From JANXSG01 sp038203935 (GTDB taxonomy: Bacteria > Armatimonadota > Chthonomonadetes > Chthonomonadales > Chthonomonadaceae), in NCBI GenBank assembly GCA_038203935.1, contig JBBRDM010000164.1:1-12473 (forward strand): a stretch of 12,473 bases of DNA. Direction: 5' to 3'. The notes under the pieces were generated by a model that was not told the DNA's origin, did no database searches, and saw only the letters and a list, made by a program, of their open reading frames with translations. Position 1 is the first letter of the stretch. The number at the start of each line of letters is the position of its first letter. A program made the translations under genes and the position numbers. Below are positions 5,936 to 12,473 of this stretch, one piece after another.

Positions 5936-7088
5936 TTACTTACTATTTGTTAGCTGGCTAATGGATATAGCCCACAGTGCGTTGTTTGCCACAAAGCCAA
6001 CGAGGCTGCCTTTTGGATTCCAGCGCACATCGTGCACTTCATCAACTGTCATATAAGATGGAAGGGTATAAAGTCTGCTGAATTTTCGGCCCAGCTTATC
6101 GCTCAGCCAGACGTTTATATGCGGGTTCCCTTTCCTGCCGGGGTCCGGCTGTAAAAACCAGATCAACTTATCGCCCTGAGGTGATAGTTTCAATTCGCAT
6201 ATCTGCGCTATTTCAGGCAGCAGAATTGTATAGCGGTAGACAGTGTGCGAATTGCCGGAAAGCGGATAGCTGCTCATCTCGGCTTGCTCTGTAAGCCCAG
6301 AAGGTTTATTCAGCAGATCGCAGCCTGTAAGCAGTGCGGAATTTGTGTTGGTAATGCCAAGCAGAGAAGCCCGAGCATTTTTAAATGGGTATGGGAAGTG
6401 TATTAATCGTCGGTACTTCGCATTCTGGACGCTCCGGATTAGGAAGCCAGTCTCAACATTCGTGTCCCAGAGCGAAAGCCAATGCCGATTATCGCGGAAC
6501 CAGAAAAACGCACCGACACCCCATTCGAATTCATCTGCACCATTACTAACAATAGCTGGCATCCATCGCAATTTGCGCAAACCGTCCAATCGAGCAGCGA
6601 CCCACGAGTTATTCCTGGCAATCATTCCTTCCAAATTTGTACTCGCCTCAGGCTCACAGATCCAGAGCAGCCATTTCCCATCTGCCGAGAGCGAACAATT
6701 AGGAGAGCTATACCTTATATCGGGCTCATCTCCCGCAGCGAATACGGGAATAAAAACATCCGTATGAAGAAAGCGGCCATATATCCGATTAAATTTTTTG
6801 AACAGAGATGCTGCTTAGCTTCCCATTATCCAATACAAACGCCTTATGGAGTGCTTTGTTTGGAATCCGACGAAGCAGGAGTACCCTGTCATCTGGTAAC
6901 CAGAAGTAGGTATCTGCATTTCGCATGGAATTCCACACTTGCTTCAGATGCGTATTTTGGGCAGCGGCGCTATCGCTTTCCACAGGAGTCACTGCAAATG
7001 CCATTGGGGAATGAGAGATAATCAGCAGTAACGCAAATAATAGGCTGTGAGAAAATAATATTTTAAGAGTGATGTTGTGTTTTGTCAT
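5936..7088 (-). pseudogene. secreted beta-propeller-like (TolB/PD40-type) protein, frameshifted
   Basis: Two open frames together read as one protein. The first (6789-7088, 99 residues) has a signal peptide (hydrophobic core about 10-32, cut near AFA) and ends SVQKI-stop. The second is +1 to it, has no start of its own at the junction, and continues with FNRIYGRFLHTDVF to TAA at 5936. Removing one base from the A6 run (T6 on the plus strand, 6794-6799) gives one 383-residue frame. The reconstruction shows blade-like strings SADGKWLLW (about 134-142), SPQGDKLIW (about 302-310) and WNPKGSLVGF (about 356-365), typical of WD40-like/PD40 propellers. Its role is unknown; a periplasmic or surface role is likely. 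It follows the GH74 gene by 43 bp, so they probably share a message. The ATG at 7088 has no clear Shine-Dalgarno. The break may be a real mutation, a slippage site or a sequencing error. Confidence 0.75.
6794..6799 (-). other. homopolymer A6 (minus strand) at the frameshift junction
   Basis: The minus-strand string GTT CAA AAA ATT TAA stops the first frame. With five A instead of six it reads GTT CAA AAA TTT AAT CGG and stays open for another 285 codons. This is the only place where both flanking frames overlap sensibly. Confidence 0.8.
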
Positions 7089-7131
7089 GTTTAATTATAC
7101 GAGGCTGTTCGCAAGTAATCAGGCCTGGATT

Positions 7132-9339
7132 TCACCAGGATCGAGATACCGGGTCTGCGTATAGGATGCCGCGGCCATTAGAACCTAGATAAACACGCCC
7201 ATATATTCTCGGATCTCCGATAATCGGGCCAATGGGCCCGAACTGATGCTTAGAATCATTAATTCGAACCCAGTCTGCCGCTATATCATCCGATCTGAAA
7301 ATCCCCTCTACTCCCGCCACAGCGCCAATCAAATAGACAGCAGGATAACTTCGGCCGGGTGCAGCTTTCCCAAATCCAACATACTCAGCACGATCTGTAG
7401 TAGGGATATGAGTGAATATTCTGCCGCCATCTACCGAGTGATAGAGTTTTGATTGCCCAGTAAACCAGATATCTCCGCGATGGCCGAAAACAGCGTGAAG
7501 CTGGGTATTGAAACTCAAATGTGGTAGTCCAGTTGCCCGAGTATTAAAATGAGCGCCGCCATCCTCGCTCACGAGGAAACTGCCGTTTTCTCCATCCAAT
7601 GCATAAAACACGCGACCATCGACGCGGTCACTTATTGGGCGGGATACCTTCGGGAGGCCGAGACATGGCTTCCAGGTTATCCCACCGTCTCGGGAGTAGG
7701 AAGTCGCTGATCCCTGAGCGGCCCAAACTATGGAACTGCCATCAGATGATATTGCAATATTGCCGCCATATTGGATTCCTGGAGGTTCGCTCTCGAAGGC
7801 TTTCCACGTCGATCCACCATTCTTCGATATAACACCGTGTATGCCGGGTTTCCCGCTGCCTGATCGAACAACAATATTTGGCTTTTGTTCGGCAAAATCC
7901 AGTGATGTCATGGTGCCAGTAATCGGCGTTCCAGCCTGGCCAGCTATGGGAGAGACTTCCAGGTCATCGTGACGGAATCCGGTAATATCACCCAGAGCGC
8001 TTATGAGGTGTGCTCCTTTAGGCGGAGAGATAAAGTCGATCACGGCTGTCTGTTCTACTCCGCTGCCGCCTACAACCCAGTGTGTCGGCTTGCCGTAAAC
8101 TACCGACTTCAGGTCACTAGTTTCCCATATTGTAGCGCCCGTGCCAAACAGAAGGTGTTCAGATCGAAATGGGTCGAGCGCGACTGAACCGATCCACCAT
8201 CCGAATTTAGGTTTTTCAGCTCCCCATTTCAGGAAAGGAGCCAGTGCAGCGTCGAGCAAAGCACTGTCTTTGAGTCCCACCCACGATCCGCCTCCATTTG
8301 TGCTCAGGAAAATGTCATCACCCGGCCCCCAACGGTCCATCGTCGACACCACGATTGTCCCGGGATGTGCACGGTCGATACTCAAACCGGCGAAGCCACC
8401 GGACTTAGGTGGAAGTGGGGAGATATCTTTCCAGCTATTGGTTTTGGGACTATATTTCCAAACTGCCCCCGTAGTCATTCCGTTCGGTCCTGCCGAATCA
8501 GCATAGGTCGCATATAGTTCACCTTCGGAACTAATCTGTGCCTGATGCGGCAGCAGGCCAAGTGGCTGACCAGGCACCACGGCCCAGCTGCTTCCCCCGT
8601 CTATACTGATATAGATTCCAGGCCCGATTATCTGCTGTACTCCAGCGTAGATAATGGAACTTGGTTTGCCATCTATACTAGAGGATGGGTCGAAAACTAT
8701 CCAGACAATCCCAATCCCATTACTTTGAGGCGGTACAGGAAAAGAGGTAATCCGATTCCATGTCTCACCGTAGTTCACGCTTCTCCATAACCCATCATGC
8801 CGAGTGCCGAGATACAGTATATTTCCCTGGTTGGGATCAACTGATAACCGTTCCCCAGCCGAGCGCCCATCCTCATTACCTCCCATTTTGAATGGCATAT
8901 CCGTTCTCTGCCAAGACTTTCCCTGATCCTTGGAGCGCAGAATTGCCCCATTACTCGCCCACTCCTGAGTATAGGTTCCTGCAGCTAGATACACACGATT
9001 AGCATTTTGAGGATCAAGCGCCAGACTTTCGATTCCATGCATATTCCAATCAGTTTGAGACACTCCATCCGTAATAGGAATCCATTCTTTTTGTTTCTGG
9101 CTCCATCGATAGGCTCCGCCCATATCAGTTCGAAGATAGATCACATCCTTCACTCGAGGATGAAATATAATTCCGTCTACAAATCCACCCGTCACGATCC
9201 GTACATTTCTCCACTGGCATGAAACAGAGCGTACTGTATTTAAAACGGATTTCTCTGTCAGTGCATTAGTCTGACTGGAAGCTATAAAGCCAATCCATGT
9301 TATCAGCATAGCCCAGAATATTCTGATAAGGTTCGTCAT
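7132..9339 (-). CDS. secreted GH74-family endo-xyloglucanase-type glycoside hydrolase
   Basis: The 735-residue enzyme should cut beta-1,4-glucan chains of xyloglucan or related plant glucan outside the cytoplasm. A signal peptide covers about residues 1-26. The rest is the GH74 tandem seven-bladed propeller pair. Near the N-terminus stands RTDMGGAYRW, with Asp72 as the likely catalytic base. SGVEQTAVIDFISPP and ALGDITGFRHDDL (Asp451 the likely acid) mark the second half. Many Asp-box-like turns are visible, for example SIDGGSSW (245-252), STNGGGSW (346-353), SKNGGSTW (505-512), SRDGGITW (549-556) and SVDGGRIF (635-642). No carbohydrate-binding module or dockerin follows; length equals one catalytic unit. 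ATG 9339 is used because GGAG (9345-9348) lies five bases upstream and the signal peptide begins there; an upstream in-frame start at 9408 would bury it. Divergent from the MFS gene. Endo versus exo action is not decided. Confidence 0.93.
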   Translation of the reverse strand: MTNLIRIFWAMLITWIGFIASSQTNALTEKSVLNTVRSVSCQWRNVRIVTGGFVDGIIFHPRVKDVIYLRTDMGGAYRWSQKQKEWIPITDGVSQTDWNMHGIESLALDPQNANRVYLAAGTYTQEWASNGAILRSKDQGKSWQRTDMPFKMGGNEDGRSAGERLSVDPNQGNILYLGTRHDGLWRSVNYGETWNRITSFPVPPQSNGIGIVWIVFDPSSSIDGKPSSIIYAGVQQIIGPGIYISIDGGSSWAVVPGQPLGLLPHQAQISSEGELYATYADSAGPNGMTTGAVWKYSPKTNSWKDISPLPPKSGGFAGLSIDRAHPGTIVVSTMDRWGPGDDIFLSTNGGGSWVGLKDSALLDAALAPFLKWGAEKPKFGWWIGSVALDPFRSEHLLFGTGATIWETSDLKSVVYGKPTHWVVGGSGVEQTAVIDFISPPKGAHLISALGDITGFRHDDLEVSPIAGQAGTPITGTMTSLDFAEQKPNIVVRSGSGKPGIHGVISKNGGSTWKAFESEPPGIQYGGNIAISSDGSSIVWAAQGSATSYSRDGGITWKPCLGLPKVSRPISDRVDGRVFYALDGENGSFLVSEDGGAHFNTRATGLPHLSFNTQLHAVFGHRGDIWFTGQSKLYHSVDGGRIFTHIPTTDRAEYVGFGKAAPGRSYPAVYLIGAVAGVEGIFRSDDIAADWVRINDSKHQFGPIGPIIGDPRIYGRVYLGSNGRGILYADPVSRSW

Positions 9340-9344
9340 TCCTG

Positions 9345-9348
9345 CTCC
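9345..9348 (-). promoter_or_regulatory. Shine-Dalgarno site of the GH74 gene
   Basis: GGAG on the minus strand, five bases before ATG 9339. With the signal peptide right after the ATG, it fixes the start. Confidence 0.7.
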
Positions 9349-9512
9349 GTTGCGACCAGTGAATTCATAAAAGAGTTTCAAAACTAATTCTGCAAATAAA
9401 CATTGCAATAATGACTGATACGACGGTCATGCATCTCAATCCTGCACGCTGAGCTTGCGAGTTCCGTGGATATCTTACTCTAATGGATGCAATAGGTTCG
9501 GATCCATATGCC

Positions 9513-9541
9513 TTGACAGCTACGCAAAGGAATTTTACAGT
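9513..9541 (+). promoter_or_regulatory. sigma70-type promoter for the MFS-kinase unit
   Basis: TTGACA (9513-9518, perfect -35) and TACAGT (9536-9541, four of six to TATAAT) are 17 bases apart. Transcription would start near 9548, giving a leader of about 60 bases before ATG 9610, with AAGGA at 9600-9604 as ribosome site. Confidence 0.6.
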
Positions 9542-9609
9542 AAACGGGTAAACTTGCCGGTAGAGAGTTATGTGTTTTGAATTGAAAAATAATTCCAACA
9601 AGGATCGAG

Positions 9610-10941
9610 ATGTCCGATACTAAAGTCCCGCAGCACACGATTGATATAGAGAAGATTTATGTGAAAAATGTAATGGAGCGTCTGGGGCCGTTCATGGCTA
9701 TTCTCTATGTGTTTTGCCTGCTCGATAGATCCAATGTGGGAAATGCTGCGCTCACTTTAAAACCGGATTTGCATTTTGGTGATGAGGTATATGGATTTGG
9801 AGCAGGAATATTCTTTATTGGATATTTCCTCTTCGAAGTTCCGAGCAACCTTTTTATGGAGCGGGTAGGGGCACGTTGGTGGATTTCACGCATTATGATT
9901 AGCTGGGGTGTGATATCCACTTGTATGATGTTGGTGCGTACACCGATTAGTTTCTATATCCTCCGATTTCTTTTAGGCGTGGCAGAAGCAGGATTTTTCC
10001 CTGGGGTAATACTCTACTTTACCTACTGGATTCCCGCCACATCAAGAGCTCGCGCTATTTCGAGGTTCCTGGCCTTAACAGCCATACTTGGGCTTTTTAG
10101 CGGGCCGCTTGCCGGGCTGCTTCTCCAATTGAATGGCGTGGGAGGTCTTCGAGGCTGGCAATGGCTGTTTCTGGTGGAGGGAATTCCGTCTATTCTGCTG
10201 GGGATTCTGGTCTGGTTTATTCTGCCGGATAAGCCCTCGCATGCGAAATGGCTTTCGATAGATGAAAAGGCTTGGATCACATCGCGTCTTGAGAGTGAAT
10301 CCAAAAATACCCAGACGGTACAGGACCTTACTTTGCGGTCCGCATTTTCCGAGCTGCGGATTCTACACATGTGCCTCGTGTTCATTCTGTCCGCTACGGC
10401 CGGCAATGCGATTGGCTTCTTTGGCCCGCAGTTGATCCAGTCTAAAAGCGGCGGATTATGGTCTGCTTCTTACATATCGACTATCCTGGTAGTTCCAGGT
10501 ATCGTTGGGGCGATTGCCATGGTCTCAGCCTCCGGGCATTCCGATAGAAGCGGAAATCGTCGGGTGCATATTCTGCTGGGTTACTCCATTGCAGCCGTTG
10601 GTTTTCTCGCATGCGTCTATGCTCCATCCGCATGGACTACCGTAGCGGCTCTCTCATTGAATGCACTGGGAGAGCGGATAGGCGCTGGTTCGTACTGGGC
10701 CATGACGACCAACCTGCTTGGGGCAAGAGCAGCAGCCGGAGGTATTGCCATGATCAACTCCGTAGGCAATCTCGGAGGCTTTATCGGCCCCTGGGTGATG
10801 GGTTATCTTAAGACCAGGTCGCATGGAGGATATTCTGACGGACTATATATGGCAGCAGGGCTCATGCTGCTGTCTGCTATTCTCGGGGGGATGCTTCGTC
10901 GTCACCCTGTTCATACTTCTATGGTGGAGGGACTGCCGTAG
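9610..10941 (+). CDS. MFS transporter, anion:cation symporter (ACS) family
   Basis: The 443-residue inner-membrane permease should import a small organic anion, such as a sugar acid or tartrate-like compound, with protons. ACS hallmarks are in order: LDRSNVGNA after helix 1 (38-46), FEVPSNL (75-81), LRFLLGVAEAGFFPG (118-132), GWQWLFLVEGIP (182-193) and GHSDRSGNRR (309-318). Twelve membrane segments fit the hydrophobic pattern, with a cytoplasmic loop at about 206-248. The length is normal for the family. ATG 9610 is preceded by AAGGA five bases upstream and by a good promoter at 9513-9541. The stop TAG shares its last base with the start of the kinase-like gene, so the two are translationally linked. 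It is divergent from the GH74 gene, which suggests carbohydrate-related uptake. Subfamily and true substrate cannot be assigned. Confidence 0.93.
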   Translation: MSDTKVPQHTIDIEKIYVKNVMERLGPFMAILYVFCLLDRSNVGNAALTLKPDLHFGDEVYGFGAGIFFIGYFLFEVPSNLFMERVGARWWISRIMISWGVISTCMMLVRTPISFYILRFLLGVAEAGFFPGVILYFTYWIPATSRARAISRFLALTAILGLFSGPLAGLLLQLNGVGGLRGWQWLFLVEGIPSILLGILVWFILPDKPSHAKWLSIDEKAWITSRLESESKNTQTVQDLTLRSAFSELRILHMCLVFILSATAGNAIGFFGPQLIQSKSGGLWSASYISTILVVPGIVGAIAMVSASGHSDRSGNRRVHILLGYSIAAVGFLACVYAPSAWTTVAALSLNALGERIGAGSYWAMTTNLLGARAAAGGIAMINSVGNLGGFIGPWVMGYLKTRSHGGYSDGLYMAAGLMLLSAILGGMLRRHPVHTSMVEGLP

Positions 10942-11729
10942 TGTCCGCGGATATACAGGGAGTACTCTCATATGCAGTCTGTTCTTGTATTCAGACTGGT
11001 GCAGACTGGCTGATAGAAAACTGCACAGAAATTCATGAGATCGAAAAATCCGGGCAGGAAACACGCGCATGGTTCGCTCAGTTCAGTAGTAAGGTAGTAT
11101 TCATAAAATGGTATCCGACAGATCTGAGAGAATCCTGGATGAAAGTAGAAAGCGATATTGCGGGAAGTAATCTCCATAGTGCGATAGTTCCGCTGATGAA
11201 AGTCATAAATTGCGCCGACGGCTCATTATTGATTTACCCTAGAATAGCTGGAGAAAATTTAGCATCTCAGGATTCCAGAGTAAAATTTGGTAAATTACCA
11301 CTCGAAAATCGAGTTGCTGCCGTTATAACAGTTTCTCAAACTCTGGCTGCAGTTTGCAATCACAACTATATGATCGTTGACTGGTACGAAGGCAATATGA
11401 TTTACGATTTCGAAGCTAAGAATATATGGCTTTTTGACTGGGAACTCTGTCGGGAGGGAAGTTCGTTCCTCTTGGAAATAGATTCTAATTACGGATCCTC
11501 TCGACTAATGGCCCCGGAAGAGTTCGTCCGCGGAAGCACGCTAAATGAATCTACTCTCGTTTTTAATCTTGGCCGGTACGCTTTGTTAACATTGCCGGAA
11601 TTGGCAGACCTGCTGGCACCAGTGCTGGCTCGCGCCACCTATCCATCCCGTTCCGGAAGATATCGCACTGTGCACGAGTATCTAACTGAGCTTGTGAAAG
11701 CGTTCAAAAATAACTCTCTTAATTTGTAA
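10941..11729 (+). CDS. small protein-kinase-like protein (Hanks-type fold, atypical)
   Basis: The 262-residue cytoplasmic protein retains most protein-kinase landmarks despite low overall similarity. These are a VAIK-like Lys in VVFIKWYP (Lys56), a possible alpha-C Glu (E70), a catalytic loop VDWYEGNM with Asp147 and Asn152 in place of HRDxxxxN, a DFG-equivalent in LFDWE (Asp166), and an APE motif after GSSRLM (191-193). The tail RATYPSRSGRYRTVHEYL matches subdomain XI of Ser/Thr kinases. A clear Gly-rich loop is not visible, and no membrane helix or sensor domain is attached. Since Lys, both Asp and Asn are kept, activity is possible; a pseudokinase is the alternative. The GTG start overlaps the MFS stop by one base (TAGTG), with GGAGGG nine bases upstream, pointing to coupled translation. 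Substrate unknown; a regulatory role for the neighbouring transporter is conjecture. Confidence 0.75.
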   Translation: MSADIQGVLSYAVCSCIQTGADWLIENCTEIHEIEKSGQETRAWFAQFSSKVVFIKWYPTDLRESWMKVESDIAGSNLHSAIVPLMKVINCADGSLLIYPRIAGENLASQDSRVKFGKLPLENRVAAVITVSQTLAAVCNHNYMIVDWYEGNMIYDFEAKNIWLFDWELCREGSSFLLEIDSNYGSSRLMAPEEFVRGSTLNESTLVFNLGRYALLTLPELADLLAPVLARATYPSRSGRYRTVHEYLTELVKAFKNNSLNL

Positions 11730-11749
11730 CTTATCATCTAACCCACACT

Positions 11750-12473
11750 ATGATAGAGCCTGAAATCACTAGAGATAGCATAGATCGAATTGCTCCCACA
11801 CGCTGCCCTGCGGGACGGTTCGTGATGAGGCAGCGATGGGCACATCTTCTTTTTCTCCATTGGGCAGTGCCTGCTGAAATGATTCTCCCAATGCTGCCAG
11901 CGGACCTCGAACTTGATACCTACCAGGGTCAGGCGTATATTGGGTTGGTTCCTTTCACTATGACTGGTATCCGGCCTGTGCTGCTGCCGGCTTTTCCACC
12001 ACTTTCTAATTTCCACGAAGTCAATGTCCGAACTTATGTAACCTATCAAGGGCAAAATCCTGGCGTGTGGTTTTTCAGTCTGGATGCTGCGAATAGGACA
12101 GCCGTACGAATCGCAAGAGCCTGGTTTAAGCTGCCATACTATTCTGCAGCAATCACTCTGGCTGAGCCCCAAAATAGAATCGAATACGCCTCAAAAAGAT
12201 TAGGTTCTCAAGTCAGTCCGGCAGGATGTAAAATTGTGTATACCCCTAATGGATTAGCGCATACGGCGCAGCCTGGAACTCTCGATCACTTTCTCGTGGA
12301 AAGATATCTACTCTACGCATATAAAAATGGCGCACTGTATCGCGGTCAGGTACATCATGCATCTTATCCAATTCAGACTGCTGAGGTATCGTTTTTAGAG
12401 GAGACATTGACTGCTGCTTCAGGCATTATCCGACCAGACATACCTCCTTTGATACACTACGCCAGCGAAGTAG
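11750..12473 (+). CDS. DUF2071 (YqjF-like) family protein, 3' end beyond the window
   Basis: The frame from ATG 11750 is open to the last base (241 codons) with no stop, so the gene is cut by the window edge. The protein reads as DUF2071: QRWAHLLFLHWAVPAE near the start, LELDTYQGQAYIGLVPF, a Pro-rich segment, NFHEVNVRTYV, GVWFFSLDAANR and FKLPYY, all in family order. Family members are usually about 240-250 residues, so little is missing. Their biochemical function is not settled. It starts 20 bp after the kinase-like gene on the same strand and likely belongs to the same unit. No Shine-Dalgarno precedes 11750. GTG 11822 and ATG 11825 are alternatives, but residues before them (RCPAGRFVMRQRW) resemble the family N-terminus, favouring 11750. 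Confidence 0.88.
   Translation, partial: MIEPEITRDSIDRIAPTRCPAGRFVMRQRWAHLLFLHWAVPAEMILPMLPADLELDTYQGQAYIGLVPFTMTGIRPVLLPAFPPLSNFHEVNVRTYVTYQGQNPGVWFFSLDAANRTAVRIARAWFKLPYYSAAITLAEPQNRIEYASKRLGSQVSPAGCKIVYTPNGLAHTAQPGTLDHFLVERYLLYAYKNGALYRGQVHHASYPIQTAEVSFLEETLTAASGIIRPDIPPLIHYASEV

Larger units (their letters stand above)
9340..9609. promoter_or_regulatory. divergent control region between GH74 and MFS genes
   Basis: These 270 bp separate two divergently transcribed units. The plus-strand promoter is listed separately. For the minus-strand GH74 gene no strong promoter was found; TTGCAG with TTTATG, 18 bases apart at about 9368-9397, is a weak candidate. ATGAC and GTCAT (about 9412-9431) form a spaced inverted repeat within TGCA...TGCA flanks and could be a regulator site. 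A minus-strand open frame crosses the region but begins at a TTG without a ribosome site. Confidence 0.5.

Noticed and set aside
6789..6799. Programmed -1 ribosomal frameshift at the A6 run
   Set aside because: The downstream frame is +1, not -1, and the heptamer does not fit X XXY YYZ in the reading frame.
9365..9601. 78-codon minus-strand frame between GH74 and MFS genes
   Set aside because: It begins at a TTG without a Shine-Dalgarno, covers the divergent promoter region and has no protein-like features.
11738..12172. 144-codon open frame on the minus strand
   Set aside because: It is the complement of the clear DUF2071 gene on the plus strand; its translation has no domain and it lacks a ribosome site.
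1..12473. CRISPR array, tRNA, rRNA, integrase or transposase
   Set aside because: No regularly spaced long repeats, cloverleaf, rRNA signature or recombinase motifs were seen on either strand.

Overview
The window looks like chromosomal DNA of a diderm (Gram-negative), probably soil or plant-litter bacterium. Pointers are an OmpA-type peptidoglycan-binding domain, Shine-Dalgarno-led starts, a secreted family-74 glycoside hydrolase and an ACS-family sugar-acid transporter. Moderate GC and these gene types would suit Armatimonadota, Acidobacteriota or a similar phylum, but the phylum is a guess. No rRNA, tRNA, CRISPR, integrase or transposase was seen.

Region 1 (about 1-5376, minus strand) encodes one ABC import system in the order of transcription: a membrane-anchored substrate-binding protein fused to a C-terminal OmpA domain (3580-5376), a SsuC/TauC-type permease (2279-3235), the ATPase (1162-1989) and an unfamiliar membrane/coiled-coil protein (188-1111). 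The substrate is unknown. The gaps between the first three genes are unusually long for an operon (344 and 289 bp) and are packed with direct and inverted repeats.

Region 2 (5377-5935) is about 560 bp without a convincing gene. It must hold the promoter of the ABC operon and the end of the next unit.

Region 3 (5936-9339, minus strand) holds a secreted GH74 xyloglucanase-type enzyme and, 43 bp downstream, a secreted beta-propeller-like protein whose reading frame is broken by one base at a run of six A/T.

Region 4 (9340-9609) is a divergent promoter region. A good sigma70-type promoter for the plus strand lies at 9513-9541.

Region 5 (9610-12473, plus strand) is a tight unit: an ACS-family MFS transporter, a small protein-kinase-like protein overlapping its stop codon by one base, and, 20 bp later, a DUF2071 (YqjF-like) protein that runs off the window. 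That last gene has no stop inside the window and so is easy to miss.

Read together, regions 3-5 suggest extracellular attack on xyloglucan-like glucan and uptake of a small organic acid or sugar acid, with a possible kinase regulator. This link is inferred only from proximity and divergent layout. The most checkable oddities are the frameshift at 6794-6799, the inner-membrane-to-peptidoglycan tethered binding protein with its coiled-coil partner, and the structured repeats inside the ABC operon.
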